Part shown: piece by piece, positions 36,576 to 49,329 of the stretch | Numbering within the stretch: position 1 is the stretch's first letter | How the letters are laid out: each line of letters begins with the position of its first letter | Assembly: GCF_000002425.4 (NCBI RefSeq) | Contig: NC_037265.1 | Span: 9,139,238 to 9,203,237, forward strand | Direction: 5' to 3' | Source of the DNA: Physcomitrium patens | Lineage: Eukaryota; Streptophyta; Bryopsida; Funariales; Funariaceae | Length of the DNA: 64,000 bases | The notes under the pieces: generated by a model | The model's database searches: none | Told to the model about the DNA's origin: nothing | What the model saw: only the letters and a program-made list of their open reading frames with translations | Position numbers and translations under genes: made by a program

Positions 36576-37078
36576 TGTAATAAGGTATAGAAAAGTTAAT
36601 TATATGGATACTTAGAACTATGGAAGTTTTTAGATTTGGAATTAAGTCAGTGGATCAAGTAGGATCCATTGTAGAACATTCTTAAAAGAATTTAAGGTGG
36701 TTACTCAAATAGAACTTACCATAAAATCTTCTAGAAGAAAGTGTAAGCTGGTTATTATGTTAGAATCTACGACCTAAGAACATTCTAAAGGTTTACAGTA
36801 CTAGTCGAAGGTATTAGTTAGATTGGCCTGGGCTTTTTAGGGCATGTAGTTTCGTAATGCTTTTGACCTTTTCTTCATAGAAAGTTTTGTTTTGCGTTTT
36901 TTTTTCTATATGTGTGTTTTTTTTTTTTTTTTTTTTTTTTTTGTTTTTCTTTCATGTGCTATTTGATTTAATTTCGGTTTGTTTTATTTTAGTCTATTTT
37001 ATTTAATTTTTGAAAAAGCCTTATATTTTTCTAAATTGGAAGGTTCTTGGGTTTTTAAGTTAGTCTTGTCTTATTTTT
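36576..37078 (+). repeat. Element A 3' LTR
   Basis: Starts TGTAATAAGGTATAG. The first 310 bp are nearly identical to the inverted 3' LTR of H and the rest (after about 36885) has diverged. It includes a long T run at about 36917-36942 and ends against the solo LTR F. Confidence 0.7.
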
Positions 37079-38272
37079 GTTTATCTCAAAAGAGCTTGAG
37101 CTTTTGACTTTTATTATATACTCAATTAAATTTTAAAATAAGAAAGTATTTATTCTATATATTATCATCCTTATCAAGGTAATTATGTTAATATATAAGT
37201 TTTAAGTACCAATAAACTCTTAAAATGTGATAAAAATATTCTAAAATCTTATATATCTTTAAAGAGTGTTTTATTCAAATTTCAACAAATCATATCTTGC
37301 AATTGAATTATCCTAAAAAATTCAAATTTTATATGAAGTATTGATGTACTTTAAATAATTATTAAATCAAATTTTAATTATAACTTTGTTACATATCATG
37401 AAATATTGCCAAAATCCTAACAATAGCTTCAAATCTTTATTTACATATATCTACGTATAGTTTTTTTATATCTCATAAACTAATCACTTTAATACTATAA
37501 AAATAGTATATAACTTTTTAACCGAATAATTCACACTTTAAAAAAAATTGAGTTAAAATATCATCCAAAAACTCAAGATATGGCTTTAATCATTACTATC
37601 AATAAAATTACTCACTTACTTGTACTATCTTCAACTCTCTATAATTCTTTCATTCATACTCTAAATATAAAAATTCTTTTATAAAAGATATAGGTCTTAA
37701 AAAATTTCTTGCAATTAGATCTTCTGATTTCCAAAAATTATCCTATAATTCCTCTAATCGTCAAAAGTATAATAGTATATCTTAAAAAAGACCCTTTAAC
37801 TTCAAATGGCTATAACCTCTTTACCCTCATTCTAAATCTTCTAAATTGTATGCACAAATTCTAATTCAAATTCTAAATCTTATCATACATTTATTGAAGT
37901 TGCCAAAATTCTTGTTATAGCCATCAACAACCTGTTGAAAGCCTATTGGTCATGACCTTCAACCTATATAAATGAAGAATTTTGCCTCTTATCTTCATCT
38001 TTCCATACTTTGCTTTCATCCCTCCAAATAAGCTTCTAAGTAGTTTGAATCTTCATCTCTGAGCTCTAATATTTTCTTTAAATTTTATTTTAAATATCTT
38101 AATTTTATATCATTTAAATATTATAATCAAAATAGATTAACCTCAAAATAAAATTTCTTACATCAATCTTCTTTAAATTAATCTATTAACCATTCTTTTA
38201 TACATCAAGATTAATAAAAATATTATATATTTTAATTAATTTATACATATTATAAATAATTACAGTATAATA
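37079..38272. repeat. F: solo-LTR-like 1.2-kb repeat
   Basis: Shares about 1.2 kb with 45066-46316 at roughly three-quarters identity by eye, for example around ATTGCCAAAATCCTAACAAT and TTCATCCCTCCAAATAAG. No coding parts, AT-rich. It ends where the 3' part of G begins. Orientation is not decided because both ends fit TG...CA either way. Confidence 0.6.
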
Positions 38273-38965
38273 TTGATAAATTATCTTTGCCACAAATCTT
38301 TATCTTAATTTTTTTTAAGATGGTTGATAGGACTTCTCAGCTATTGATAGTATCCAATATTAGGATAGAAAGACTACCATGTTATTTAATCATTTTTGAT
38401 GCCTTTATAATTCTATTTAAATAATACATTTAAAATACTATTAGAATATATTTTTATTTTTTTATAAAAATAACAAATATCAAGAATCTCTTCAAAGGTC
38501 ATGATATCAAATATGTTATATCTTGCCATCTATTGAAAGAAGAACATGTTATTCTTGAACATCTTCATCTCAATTTCATCATCTTAAAGGTTGTGACAAT
38601 CACAATGTTTTGTTTATTAAGTCAACAAATAATAAATCTTGAGTTGAATATGTTAATTATTGATTTTCCATCTTCTTATGAGCACAAATGCACAAAAGTT
38701 ACATACAAGAGTAGAAGGTAGAATATTATCTTTTTTAGAACTTGTTTCTTTATAGCAAAGATTTGATATTTTTTATCTTGATTTTGATGGATGTCATCAT
38801 TAAAATGCTTCAATTTTCCTTATTGCATTTATAAGATTCTTTGTTGACTCTTATGTATATTTATTAATATCATATCCTAGCTAATAAAGAAGATATTTCA
38901 ATCTATTTTGACCCCACCTTGAACTCTTGATTATTATTCACTTCTATAAAAGGAAGTAGTATATG
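38273..38965 (-). mobile_element. Element G 3' segment and chromodomain remnant
   Basis: 38273-38770 matches the post-chromodomain segment of C (11431-11974). 38770-38965 matches its chromodomain at the nucleotide level, with strong decay. Confidence 0.6.
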
Positions 38966-40080
38966 TCTTCTTATCAAGATATTCATTGTCTTATATAGCT
39001 CAAAAAGAGACACATAAAATACATAATGGATCTTCATAAACTTCGGTACATACAATCAATAAGCAATATGATCGACTTATTTATAAATAGAAAAAATATC
39101 CAAGCCTACAATAATTCAAGTCTATGATAGTTCAACAAGGACATGTAATTTGGATATTGTGATACAATATCCATATCTTATTACTTGCATTGAATTGTAG
39201 TTGTTCCTTTTGATAAACATCAAAATTAAACTTTTATCATTTTTGAGCTTTCTTTAGCTATGCCATCATTGTTTCATGTATCTCTGACAAACAATTTATC
39301 AAATCTTTCAATATAAGATTATCAACTTTTGAAAAGTTAAAACTATCAAGTCATGGATGATAACTATAATTGGTTATGAAAGATTTTTGTTGAGTAGAAG
39401 AATATATTAAATTATTATATATAAACTTTGATAATGGCAAAAAAGTTGTCTAATCATCTTAATGATAATTGATGGTACACCTCAAATATTTCATGATAAA
39501 ATTAATAGAAACAAAAGATTATGATTGTTCTAAAAAATTAATGCCAAAAGAAGTCCATAAACTCAATAACAAGGAGCTTTTGATCTTGAAAAAATATCAC
39601 ATGATTATTCAAAGTCTTTAAATATCTTTTATATTTCATGCTACTAAAAAGCTTTCAATATTAGCTCCAAAGTAATGTTATATCTTAAATAATTGGTTGC
39701 TGAAAAGTCATGATAAGTTTAAAAAATACGTAATCATGGCTTGCCTTCTAAAGTATATAATTATTTTTAAAAATAAAATAGATTATTTTGAATTAAAATT
39801 TAAAAACATCATAAAATTTAGAAGAAATATTCTTAATATTTTGAACAAAAAAATCAGAGAACATATTTCATTGAACTTACTTAAGACAATTTGAATTAAT
39901 AATCAATGTTGTTTTATTACTCAAAGATGAAAATATTTTGGCTTCAAGAAAATTATTCTTTGTTGATTAAAAATTACACCTCTTTTTTTGATATAAGATA
40001 AAAATATTAAGAAATAGCATTTAACAAATCTTATTTTTTTCAAATTGATAAGTGATCTTGATGAAGACACGCTCCAAAGG
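38966..40080 (-). mobile_element. Element G integrase remnant
   Basis: Nucleotide similarity to 12200-13330 and 23140-23480 of element C, including the stretch before the chromodomain and the PPFLLGD-type region. Only fragments translate. Confidence 0.6.
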
Positions 40081-41250
40081 GATTTTTAATGACTAAAAAT
40101 ATGTATCAACATAAAGTACTTGAAATTCTTGTAATTTGTATATATATGTTGAATTAATTTGAAGTACCTTTTAGATAATGACATCATTTAAAAAATAAAT
40201 CAGCATTTACAAGAAGCTCTTTATTATGGATCTCATAATTAATTTTGGTTGCTAAAAAAATTCTTGAATGAAAAGCTACTAGATAGAACTTGTCATATAC
40301 TTTCATTTATAATAAAATGGCATCTATATTAAAATTTCATGCATTTGTTTTCATAAAAAATGCCTTAAAAAAATTAATGTAATACAAAATTGTTTCAAAA
40401 ATAAATGATGTCTTCATGGCTTTAAAAGATTTTCTAGCTTCATTGCTCCACTCAAGTTTGTCTTTATATATTAGACATGTAAGAAGAGTTGAAATTTGAA
40501 AAGAATTCTTGATGAAGATTCAATAACAATTGACAAATCTCAATGAGCATTGTATATTTTTTATTATTTTTAAAATCTTCCAATCTATGATAGTTTGGAT
40601 CTTCTTTGGATCCATCATTAAACCTTAGTTGAAAATAATGTATCCTAAAAAGTCATCTTGAGTAATAGAGAATATGTACTTTTCTATCTTAGTATATAAT
40701 CTTGTATCTTTGAATTTTTGTAATACACGATGAACATAAAATTTATATTTTTTTATATTCTTAGAGTAGATTAGAATGCCATCTACATAATAGATAATAA
40801 AACCACTAAAAAAACTCACAAAAAATGTTATTAATAAGATGATGAAAAATAGCTCATATATTTGTAAATCCAAAAGATATGACATTATATTCAAAATATT
40901 CATACCTAGCTCAAACAAAAGTCTTTCATTCATCTTTTATTTTAATGTAAATTAAGTTGAATGCACCTTATAGATCTATTTCTATATAGATCTTTACTTG
41001 ATTTAATTCATTAAGAAATCTTGAAATCAGAGGTATGAAATGTAAATTCTAGATGGCAATTTTGTTAAGTCTTTAATATTCTATGTATATTAGCAAAAAT
41101 CCTAATTTTTTCTTCATAAATAAGATACAAGCTTGTACTAGAGATTTTGAAAGGCATATAAAGTTTATAGCTATATTCTCATCAAAGACTATTTTAAATA
41201 TAATCAACTCATTTTGTAATAAATTATAGATTAGTCCAAATGGTGGTTGA
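40081..41250 (-). mobile_element. Element G RNase H and reverse transcriptase remnant
   Basis: The minus strand includes YVDGILIYSKNIKKYKFYVH and DDFLGYIIFN of RT, and upstream SKSLVQACILFMKKK. It matches 32002-33104 of element C. Confidence 0.7.
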
Positions 41251-41858
41251 TGAAACACAACTCTATTACTTCAAAAATTCAAGATCCTGTCAATCGAGAA
41301 CAATATAAGGCTTTTTCATAATACAAGAAAGAATAAATCACAAAAAAACTAAAAGGAACTAAATACAATATGATATGAAAGACAAAATTGAATAAATAGA
41401 AATATAACAAAACAACTCTAAATGGAAAGATGCAAAACCAAACTTCACAAGAAGAAAGAGTTTAAAGACATATCAAACCAGATGCACACATATCCCAAGA
41501 AAGTCCAATTTACAAAAACTCCTACCCCTTAAGACTTCCAAGAATGTTCATATGTGTGAAGAAAAGGTCAAAAGCATTACGAAACTACATGCCCTAAAAA
41601 GCCCAGGCCAATCTAACTAATACCTTCGACTAGTACTGTAAACCTTTAGAATGTTCTTAGGTCGTAGATTCTAACATAATAACCAGCTTACACTTTCTTC
41701 TAGAAGATTTTATGGTAAGTTCTATTTGAGTAACCACCTTAAATTCTTTTAAGAATGTTCTACAATGGATCCTACTTGATCCACTGACTTAATTCCAAAT
41801 CTAAAAACTTCCATAGTTCTAAGTATCCATATAATTAACTTTTCTATACCTTATTACA
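41251..41858 (-). repeat. Element H 3' LTR
   Basis: On the minus strand it starts TGTAATAAGG and ends GTTGTGTTTCA. About 608 bp against about 494 bp for its partner. The first 300 bp are almost identical to the LTR of A. Confidence 0.75.
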
Positions 41859-41873
41859 ATTAATCCCCCTCCA
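41859..41873 (-). promoter_or_regulatory. Element H polypurine tract
   Basis: The minus strand reads TGGAGGGGGATTAAT directly before the LTR, identical to the tract of A. Confidence 0.75.
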
Positions 41874-43858
41874 CTAATGCAAAATGTCTTCATTTTGCTC
41901 TCGATGGTATCTCTAAATTGTTTCTTTGTAATGGATGAGGTTTTATGCAGGTTCTCATGTTGTATTGTGAATGATGTAACCTTTCTAAAGAACTTTATAT
42001 TGAAGTTGTAGACGTCCACTGCCACGATAAAAGTAGCAATGCTCCAAAATGATGTCTACTTCATATTCTTGTTGGTCATCAACTATAATTGGTGGTGGTG
42101 GTTGGTGTTGATCCAAAAAGCACTTTGGCTTAGTGTGAAACTCCTTCAGTTGCAAAACATGGAAGATTAGATAGACCCGGATATGTGGCACAAGCTCAAG
42201 GAAGTATGCAACATTAGATATCACTACAGAAATGCGAAAAGGTTCAAGCCACTAAAGTGTTAGTTTATAGATTTGGATTGATGTAGCAAGTGACAAGTTG
42301 ATGTTTGAGAGTAATACTTGATCACCTTCTTGAAAGGTCTTGTGTTGTTGATGGTTATTCACATATTATTTTTATCAATTTTATAAAGTAAGGAAGCAGT
42401 GTTGTGTCTCTTTTAAGCCATTGTATAAATTCCTCTATTTTTAGATTTTTGGTATAGATGGTATAATAAAGAAATATTGATATAATCAGATACTGATTAA
42501 TATTAAAAACAAATGGTGAATGAGTAGTACTTGCTTGAATGATATTATTATAAATAAATTTTAAAGATATTAAGTATTCATCCCAATCATTATGATGAAC
42601 CACCACAAATGCTCATAGCATATCATCTAAGTTTTGAATAGTATGCTTTATTTGCTTATCTGTTTAAGGACAAAAGGCTATAGACATAGCAAGTCGTGTA
42701 CCTAGTAGCTTGAACAAGGCTTGCCATAAAACTTCCCGTGAAGTGAGGATCGTGATCTGAAATGATGATACAAAGTAATCCATGGGGACAAAAGATGATA
42801 TCTAGGATGACTCATTATCGACTTAATGAATTTTCAGACTATGAACTCGCCTTATCTTGCTAGTACTTGTATTTTGACATTTTGGACAACATCCAATCTA
42901 ATGGCTTGGCTCTCAATAATAGAAACACAATCCTTTTTGTACCAATATTTGTCATCTTTACAATATCAATAATCCTTGTAAGGCATCAATCTCCATTGGC
43001 ATTGATTGTTGTGTCATAATATTAGATAGCGGCATAGAACTTTATGCTATAGGTTATACTCTACAATTTCTTAAATCTATAGCATCGATCCTCTCTACAA
43101 TCCAAATTGCGTCTTCAAATATTTGTGGATCCTTTAGCTCCACCTCTTATTGGACTCTAGGTTTCAAACCTTGTAGGAATCATTCCATCATCTCCACCTC
43201 TGAAATATTGTCAATTTGGAGATATAAGGACTTGAATTGAGAGAAATAATCTTACACCAACCTAGCTCATGTAAGATTTGTCAAGTGATCACATGCTATC
43301 TTCTTCACATTGATGGGTCAAAATTGATTCTTAACTCAATCTCAAACTCCTCCTAGTCACAAAATCCACCTTAAGCTCTATAACTTTGAACTCAATGTTG
43401 CCACCAAATGGCTACCACATCTCTCAAATAGCTGGTTGCATATATAATTCCTTCAATAGTATTTGCCCCAGATAGTTAGAAGTATTGTCGCATATTTAAG
43501 AGCCATTGACATATATCTTCTTATTTCAAAGTTCCAGAGTATGTACTAGGCTTATTCAATTTCAACCTAGCGGATGTCGATTCTCTTGTCCTTAAAGCTT
43601 CTATTTGTCCTTGCAAAGTAGCTATCTAGCCTAAGAGGTGTTGTATTTGAGCTTCCATTTAGGATTGCTCTATTATATCTCCCATACCATAATTTCTTTG
43701 TTGGATTCTACTATTATAATGCCTTCTCACTTCCCAATTGATTTTTTAAGAATAATTTGTGATAGCCTCAACACAATACCTAGTGTGACCACAATAATTG
43801 ACCTTGGACTAAATGATGACTATTGACATAAAACCAAAAGTAAACAGTCTAATATTCA
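41874..43858 (-). mobile_element. Element H internal region (gag side and integrase side)
   Basis: The minus strand shows a Gag-like start near 43610-43500 (LNKPSTYSG, then IWWQH) and, toward the 3' LTR, integrase and chromodomain wording (FIYNNIIQASTTHSP, SNVAYFLELVPHIRVYLIFH, DDQQEYEVDIILEH). It is decayed in the same way as A. Confidence 0.7.
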
Positions 43859-43870
43859 CTCTAATACCAA
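43859..43870 (-). promoter_or_regulatory. Element H primer-binding site (tRNA-iMet type)
   Basis: The minus strand reads TTGGTATTAGAG directly after the LTR end TTTCA, against canonical TGGTATCAGAGC. Confidence 0.75.
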
Positions 43871-44364
43871 TGAAATAAGACTGGACTAACTCAAAAATCT
43901 AAGATCCTTCTAATCTAGAACAACATAAGGCCTCCTCATAAAATAGGACAAAAAAAAATCTGAAAAAAAACTAAACAAAATAGAATATAAAAGACAAAAT
44001 TGAGCAAACAAAAACAAAACAAAATAGATTTGAACAGAAAGATGCAAAACCAAATTTTATTAAGAGAAAGGATCTAAAGCCATACTTGACTAGATGCCTC
44101 AAAAGGCCCTAGTCAGTCCTTTTTATACCTTATCCTACCACCCTAGATTTTCTAGTATGTTCTTAGGTAGTGGATTCTATTTCAATAACTGAGTTAAATT
44201 ATTTTTTTAGGAGATTCTATGGTGGGCCTTACTAGATAACCATCCTAAATCCTTTCTAGAATGTTCTACGATGGATCCTACTTGCTCTACTAACTTAATT
44301 CCAATTCTAGAAACTTCCATGGTTTTAATTATTTATATAATTATCTTGTCTATACTTTGTTACA
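43871..44364 (-). repeat. Element H 5' LTR
   Basis: On the minus strand it starts TGTAACAAAG and ends GTCTTATTTCA. It aligns with 41251-41858 and 36576-37078 at only about 78 percent by eye. Confidence 0.75.
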
Positions 44365-45065
44365 GTTGAGCTTCTTTATGTAGATCAATTGAATAATTAT
44401 AAGAATAATGTTTTAGAAGAGTATTTGTTTTTTTATTTTTAAAAACATCTTTGAAATCTTGATATTGGTTAGGAATACTACCTGATGTTTTTCTACCATC
44501 AAAAAAATGAACATGGCATATATAACAAAAGATGATCCTTCTTTTATTGCATAGATGAAAGCGCTTACACCTACCATTAAGGTTTTAGATGTACTAGGCT
44601 TATCTATTTCTTCTTTACTAGCTAATATCAAGATTTTGGATTAAACTATTTAAAAAATTAAAGTTACAAAAAAAATCCAATGTATTTGAGGATTATATTT
44701 TTTTAACTATGATAATTCTAAAACAATCAAAATTGAGAGAGATCTTATCATATCAAATATTACTATGCTATTATGATTTTTAATTGTTACTTCAAAAGGA
44801 ATAATTTCATAGATAACATTTCTAAAAGATAATAAATGACCATCTATGATTTTTATATGTACAAGTTTAATTTTCTTGATTAAAGATGTTTCTTATTTTT
44901 TGACAAAGTATTTGTTTATAAATTAGGCTAAGGCTCTTGAATCTAATAATGCAAAGACTTTGTAATTTTTAGGTCCTAAACACATATCTATTATAAAATA
45001 AAGTGAGGGATCTGAGGAGAAAATAAGATCTTTACTAGATATTATATATGATTTGAACGACATGG
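44365..45065 (-). mobile_element. Element G protease and linker remnant
   Basis: Matches 33105-33830 of element C at nucleotide level. The linker reads on the minus strand SKEEIDKPSTSKT and FLMVEKHQVVFLTNIK. It resumes G exactly after the target duplication of H. Confidence 0.65.
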
Positions 45066-46316
45066 TGTCGGGATAGAAAGAATTTGCCTCAAAAAAGCGT
45101 TGGATTTTTGGCTATCATTAATTATTCAACCAAGTCTCAAGATAAAAAGAATATCAAGTTTAGATATAAAATTGTCTCTAGAAAGGCAGTTACATCAATA
45201 CATAAATCCTAAGTACCAAAGATTACCAAAAATGTGATAAAAATATTATAAAACCTTGTATATCTTTAAGATGAATTTTTTCCAAACTTCAATAATTCAT
45301 ATCTCACGATCAAACCATCCAAATAAACCAAAATTTTACATGAAGTATTAATATACTTTTAACAACTATTATAACAAATTTTAATTGAAAATTTATTATG
45401 AATCTTGAGATATTGCCAAAACCCTAACAATAGCTTCAAATCCTTACTTACATATATCCATGTATAATTTTTTTTTTATATCTCACAAATTAAGAATTCA
45501 AATACTATATAATTTTAATATATTTCTTTTCAACCTAATAACATACATTTTTGAAAAGTTTGAGTCAAAATTCCGAAAACTCAAGATATAGCTCCAACCA
45601 TTGCTATCAACAAAACAACTCGCTTACTACCTTTGAATTACATGTATTGTCTTCAATTTTCTATAATTCCTTTATAAAAACTCCAAATACAAAAATTCTT
45701 TTACAAAAGATGTAGATCTTGAAATCATCCTTGTGGCTACACCTCCCAAATTCCAAAATCTATCATAAAATTCCTTATATCCTCAAAAAAGCAATAATAT
45801 ATCATAAAAAGATACTTTAACTTCAAATCGCTATAATTTCATCACCTTAACTCCAAATCCTCTAAAATTTGTACAAAAATTGTAACCCAAACTTTAAACC
45901 TTACAACCTTTATTTTTATTTTTAAATATCCTTTTTGAAGTCGCCAAAATCCTTATTATGGTTGCGGACAGCCTATTAAATACCTATTGAGCATGGCCTT
46001 CAATCAATAAGGATGAAGATCTTCACATTTTTGCCTTCATCCATCCAAACCTTGATTTCATCTCTCCAAATAAGTTTTTTAGAGGTTTGGATCTTTATCT
46101 TTCAGCTTCAATCTTTTCTTTAAATTTTATACTAAATATCTAAATCCTACATAATTTAAATATTATAATTAATTTAGGTAAACTTCAAAATGAATTTTCT
46201 TATATATCAACTCTCTTTAAATTAACTTATTAACTACTCTAATGCATACCAATACTTATAAATATATTATATATTTTAATTATTTTTTACATACTATAAA
46301 TAATTATAATATAACA
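45066..46316. repeat. I: LTR-like 1.25-kb insert in element G
   Basis: Begins TGTCGGGATAG and ends TATAACA, is non-coding and AT-rich, and aligns along its length with F (37079-38272). It separates protease from gag of element G, so it is an insertion. No target duplication was clear. Confidence 0.6.
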
Positions 46317-47474
46317 ACAATTCTTATTGAAGCTAAAAAAACTTATTTTTCAATACATTATCTTTTTTGGAAATTTTTCTCTTGATTTTGTGATTGTGTT
46401 ATTTTTGTGGATAATATTAAATAGTATGCTTAACTTTTCTATAATATAAGTACAAACTCTTTTAATGAAGACAAGTATTTTTTTGCTCCATAAGGAATTA
46501 AAATCATATTCTTTCTTTCTAATTCAGTCTTTATTCTTGACACATTTTAAATAATCAAGTGTTACATTTAATGGCTTTAGCAATAAATCGTTTCAAAGAT
46601 TTTGCTCTTGACATTATCAATAAAAAACCTTTGATGTTATCTTTCAACCTATATTGAAATTGATTGATAAAGGCTTTGTCATTTTAGTCTACGTCGCAAG
46701 CAATGTTTTGGAATTCAGCAGCATATGATGGTTGACCATGATTTTTGTCATAAAGATAAGAGCTTAGTCTATTTTACTCTTTTTTGATCATTTTTTTTTA
46801 ATGTGGTTGTAAATACTTGTAGGAATGAATTCAAATTCTTAAAGAATTATGAATTCTTTTCCAACAAAGGTACAAACCAAGAAAAAGTACTTTCAGATAG
46901 AAGTACACTTATAAATCTAGCTTGAGTAAATCCATCATGGTATTGGAAGAGATGCAACCTTAAATAGAACTTGATTTGTTACATAAATCTTTGAAGTTTT
47001 GATCTTATTCCATCAAACTTCTTAGATTTGGTCGTAAAGTCAATCTACTTGTTTCTTTCAATTGCATAGCTTCTTAATATAGATTTTAAACTTCTTCCAT
47101 ATGTATAGGATTAGTATTTTTGTAGTTAATATTGATGATGTGTGAAATTTTCATCTTAAGAGTATTGACAAATTTGTGAAGATTTGCAATAGTTGCAAAT
47201 CTATTGTCACTTCTATCAAGTGTAGCATCTATGATTTTTTCTTCTATTTCAAATAACTAAATAAATCCATAAGTTAAATTAGAGGAAGATAATCTGAAAC
47301 CTCTAATATCAAATAAAAACTTCTACAAAGAAGAATAATACGCTCTCTTTAAAGAAAAAATCAATATTAAAAAATTAAACAATTTGTTTAAAGTTAGATA
47401 ATCCATAATCTTTAAAATACAACAATAAAAGTAGAGTAATCCACTCACTTCTAAACAAGACAAGAAAAATGAGT
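46317..47474 (-). mobile_element. Element G gag remnant and leader
   Basis: Similar at nucleotide level to 33836-35030 of element C, including the zinc-knuckle side and the stretch just before the primer site. Heavily decayed. Confidence 0.55.
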
Positions 47475-48032
47475 TAGCACTCTTGTCAAACTATCTAAGA
47501 CATAAATATCAAAAAAATAAAAATAAAAATAAAAATAAAAAAACAAAAAAAATCTCAATGCACTCTTATATTACTTAAAAAGATTAGAAAATTACTCAAA
47601 GATGATAATATATTGAATTAGAATGGCTATTGCCAAAGACAAAAAGATTAGAAAGGTGTCCTTAAGAGTGAAGAAGGCTTCACTCTTGCCTCCATATATA
47701 TTTTTTGATGAGGAGCTATATGACAATATTATATAGGACCTCCAACAAGTATTGAATTTGTTGGACCCATGTTTTAACTTGCAAGACATGTTATCTATAT
47801 GTGTGCCACATAGTTAACCTATTCTATAAGCTACTAATACATGTATCATATGGCTAATTTGTAAATCAAGTTTCTAGCCTATTAATTAACTACAAACACA
47901 TATAAAGTGAAAGTAATATCTATGATGCTTTTAAGAAGCTTTTCTAAAAGATAATATGAAATTAATTTATTTTTATCTACTTCTATTTAATCATATAGGT
48001 AATTATTGGAATAAATATGTGTATCTATGATA
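47475..48032 (-). repeat. Element G 5' LTR
   Basis: Homologous to the LTR of C. It shares AGAATGGCTATTG, the hairpin AAGAGTGAAG/CTTCACTCTT at 47664-47687, the TATATATA box and the end near GTATCTATGATA. An (AAAAT)n patch lies at about 47512-47552. Boundaries are good to some tens of bases. Confidence 0.65.
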
Positions 48033-49329
48033 TATCCTTAGTCATAAATAAAAGCTCCAAACCTAAGATATTTGAGTGATTTAGATTCTTAATTATTGTG
48101 TAAAATTATAATTGAGGATAAAAATATTTATATATGTAAGATTAATGGTAATAAATTTTAAATTAATCAATCTTTACTAGAAGTAAGATTAAAATATTTG
48201 AATCATTAAAAGTTGAGTTAAATATTGAATTCTCTTTACATACTTATTGCAATACTTATATTAATGCAAAAAAAACATAATTTACTATGATTCCTTTTGA
48301 ATGGTTCAAAGAAACAACTCACACATCAATGTACAAAATTTTAAATTTTGTATTTTTCATATTTCACAAAAAATATTGTAATATTCAAATTGAATGAATT
48401 TGGTTTAATGGTCAATGTAAGTTGGTGTCTACTTTATAGTTTTGCATTCCTTAGCTAAGATTGTGTGTATGCAATTAGTTTTAAAGGCATGTCACATTAT
48501 GTTCCATCATTCATCAATCACTTGTTAAGTTTTGGAAAGTCTTATTTTACAATTTATAGGTATTATTTTTTGATGTAACAAATCTTTATTAGTCTAAAGC
48601 TAGAATTTAAAATTACACATGATTTTCCATAACATTTGAAAGTAGAGTCTTATCAACTGTGGCTTGATTCCTATGATAATATATTTTAAGGAAATATTCT
48701 AACTTTGGAGCATATCTCAGAAAAGATTGTTTTGCAGTATCAAGTAAACAATAGTTGGAATCATGAAAATCAATGATAAGATCATTATTTGAACATTGTA
48801 GGATGACCATCAGCAGCTTAAAAACCTCTTAATTTATTATTTTACTTACATTTATTAGCACTCCATGCTTTCCAAGTGTGTTAAAATGAAATGTATGTAG
48901 CTAAAATTCAAAATAAAATGTATGTAGCTAAAATTCAAATTGAAGTAGGAAAAGACCCTCACCACAAGTTTTTGTTTTTGTTTTTGTTTGTTTGTTTGTT
49001 TTTTTCCATTGTTTATTATGATTCTCTTTTTCTTCCATTCTCACATATTACTTAACAAAGTTGAATATTAAATGGATGTTAAACTACTCAATTCTTTACA
49101 ATTTGTGACGTGTTTTTAAATTTCATGTAACATATACATACCATGATGTATCAAATATGACAAACTCTATATCCCAACAAGTGGTCCTACTTATACAAAA
49201 CCCACACTAATTTCATACCCCCATAAAAATATTGCAATTAATAACGGTTCTTTGCTATGCCAAATTCTTCCTAAACTTTCCACATTCCAAATGAGTCATG
49301 TTAAGAACCAAGCTTAGGGACTGATGTAA
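48033..49329. other. AT-rich intergenic DNA, no gene seen
   Basis: No recognisable protein or element. It holds a GTTTTT/GTTT simple repeat at about 48969-49006. The longest open stretches are short and show no codon or domain signal. Confidence 0.6.

Larger units (their letters stand above)
1..37078 (+). mobile_element. Element A: old Ty3 chromovirus, outermost layer of the nest
   Basis: Plus-strand Ty3/gypsy fossil whose left end lies outside the window. Its visible parts are gag and protease (1-1388), RNase H to integrase (10080-10870), integrase to chromodomain (35589-36560), a polypurine tract and a 3' LTR (36576-37078). Elements B and C separate these parts. The order and strand of the parts are those of one Ty3 element, which is why I join them into one fossil. 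It is heavily decayed with many breaks and must be older than B and C. Most of its visible sequence is nearly identical, in inverted orientation, to element H. Confidence 0.75.
41251..44364 (-). mobile_element. Element H: short chromovirus copy, inverted kin of A
   Basis: Minus-strand insertion in the RT region of G, bounded by a perfect 5-bp target duplication GTTGA (41246-41250 and 44365-44369). It has LTRs at both ends, a tRNA-iMet-type primer site, gag-side and integrase-side parts and a polypurine tract. It is internally incomplete and decayed. Blocks 41555-42800 and 42811-43625 are nearly identical to A in inverted orientation (35640-36885 and 1-825), although the two LTRs of H itself differ by about a fifth. 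Confidence 0.8.
38273..48032 (-). mobile_element. Element G: very old chromovirus hosting H and I
   Basis: Minus-strand relative of C, recognised by part-for-part similarity: conserved 3' segment, chromodomain, integrase, RNase H, RT (38273-41250), protease (44365-45065), gag (46317-47474) and a 5' LTR (47475-48032) homologous to the LTR of C. No 3' LTR is visible where the solo LTR F now lies. It is decayed with many breaks, and older than H and I. Confidence 0.75.

Noticed and set aside
48613-48810. 65-residue minus-strand ORF in AT-rich DNA
   Set aside because: Short, AT-driven and without any domain or neighbouring gene signal.
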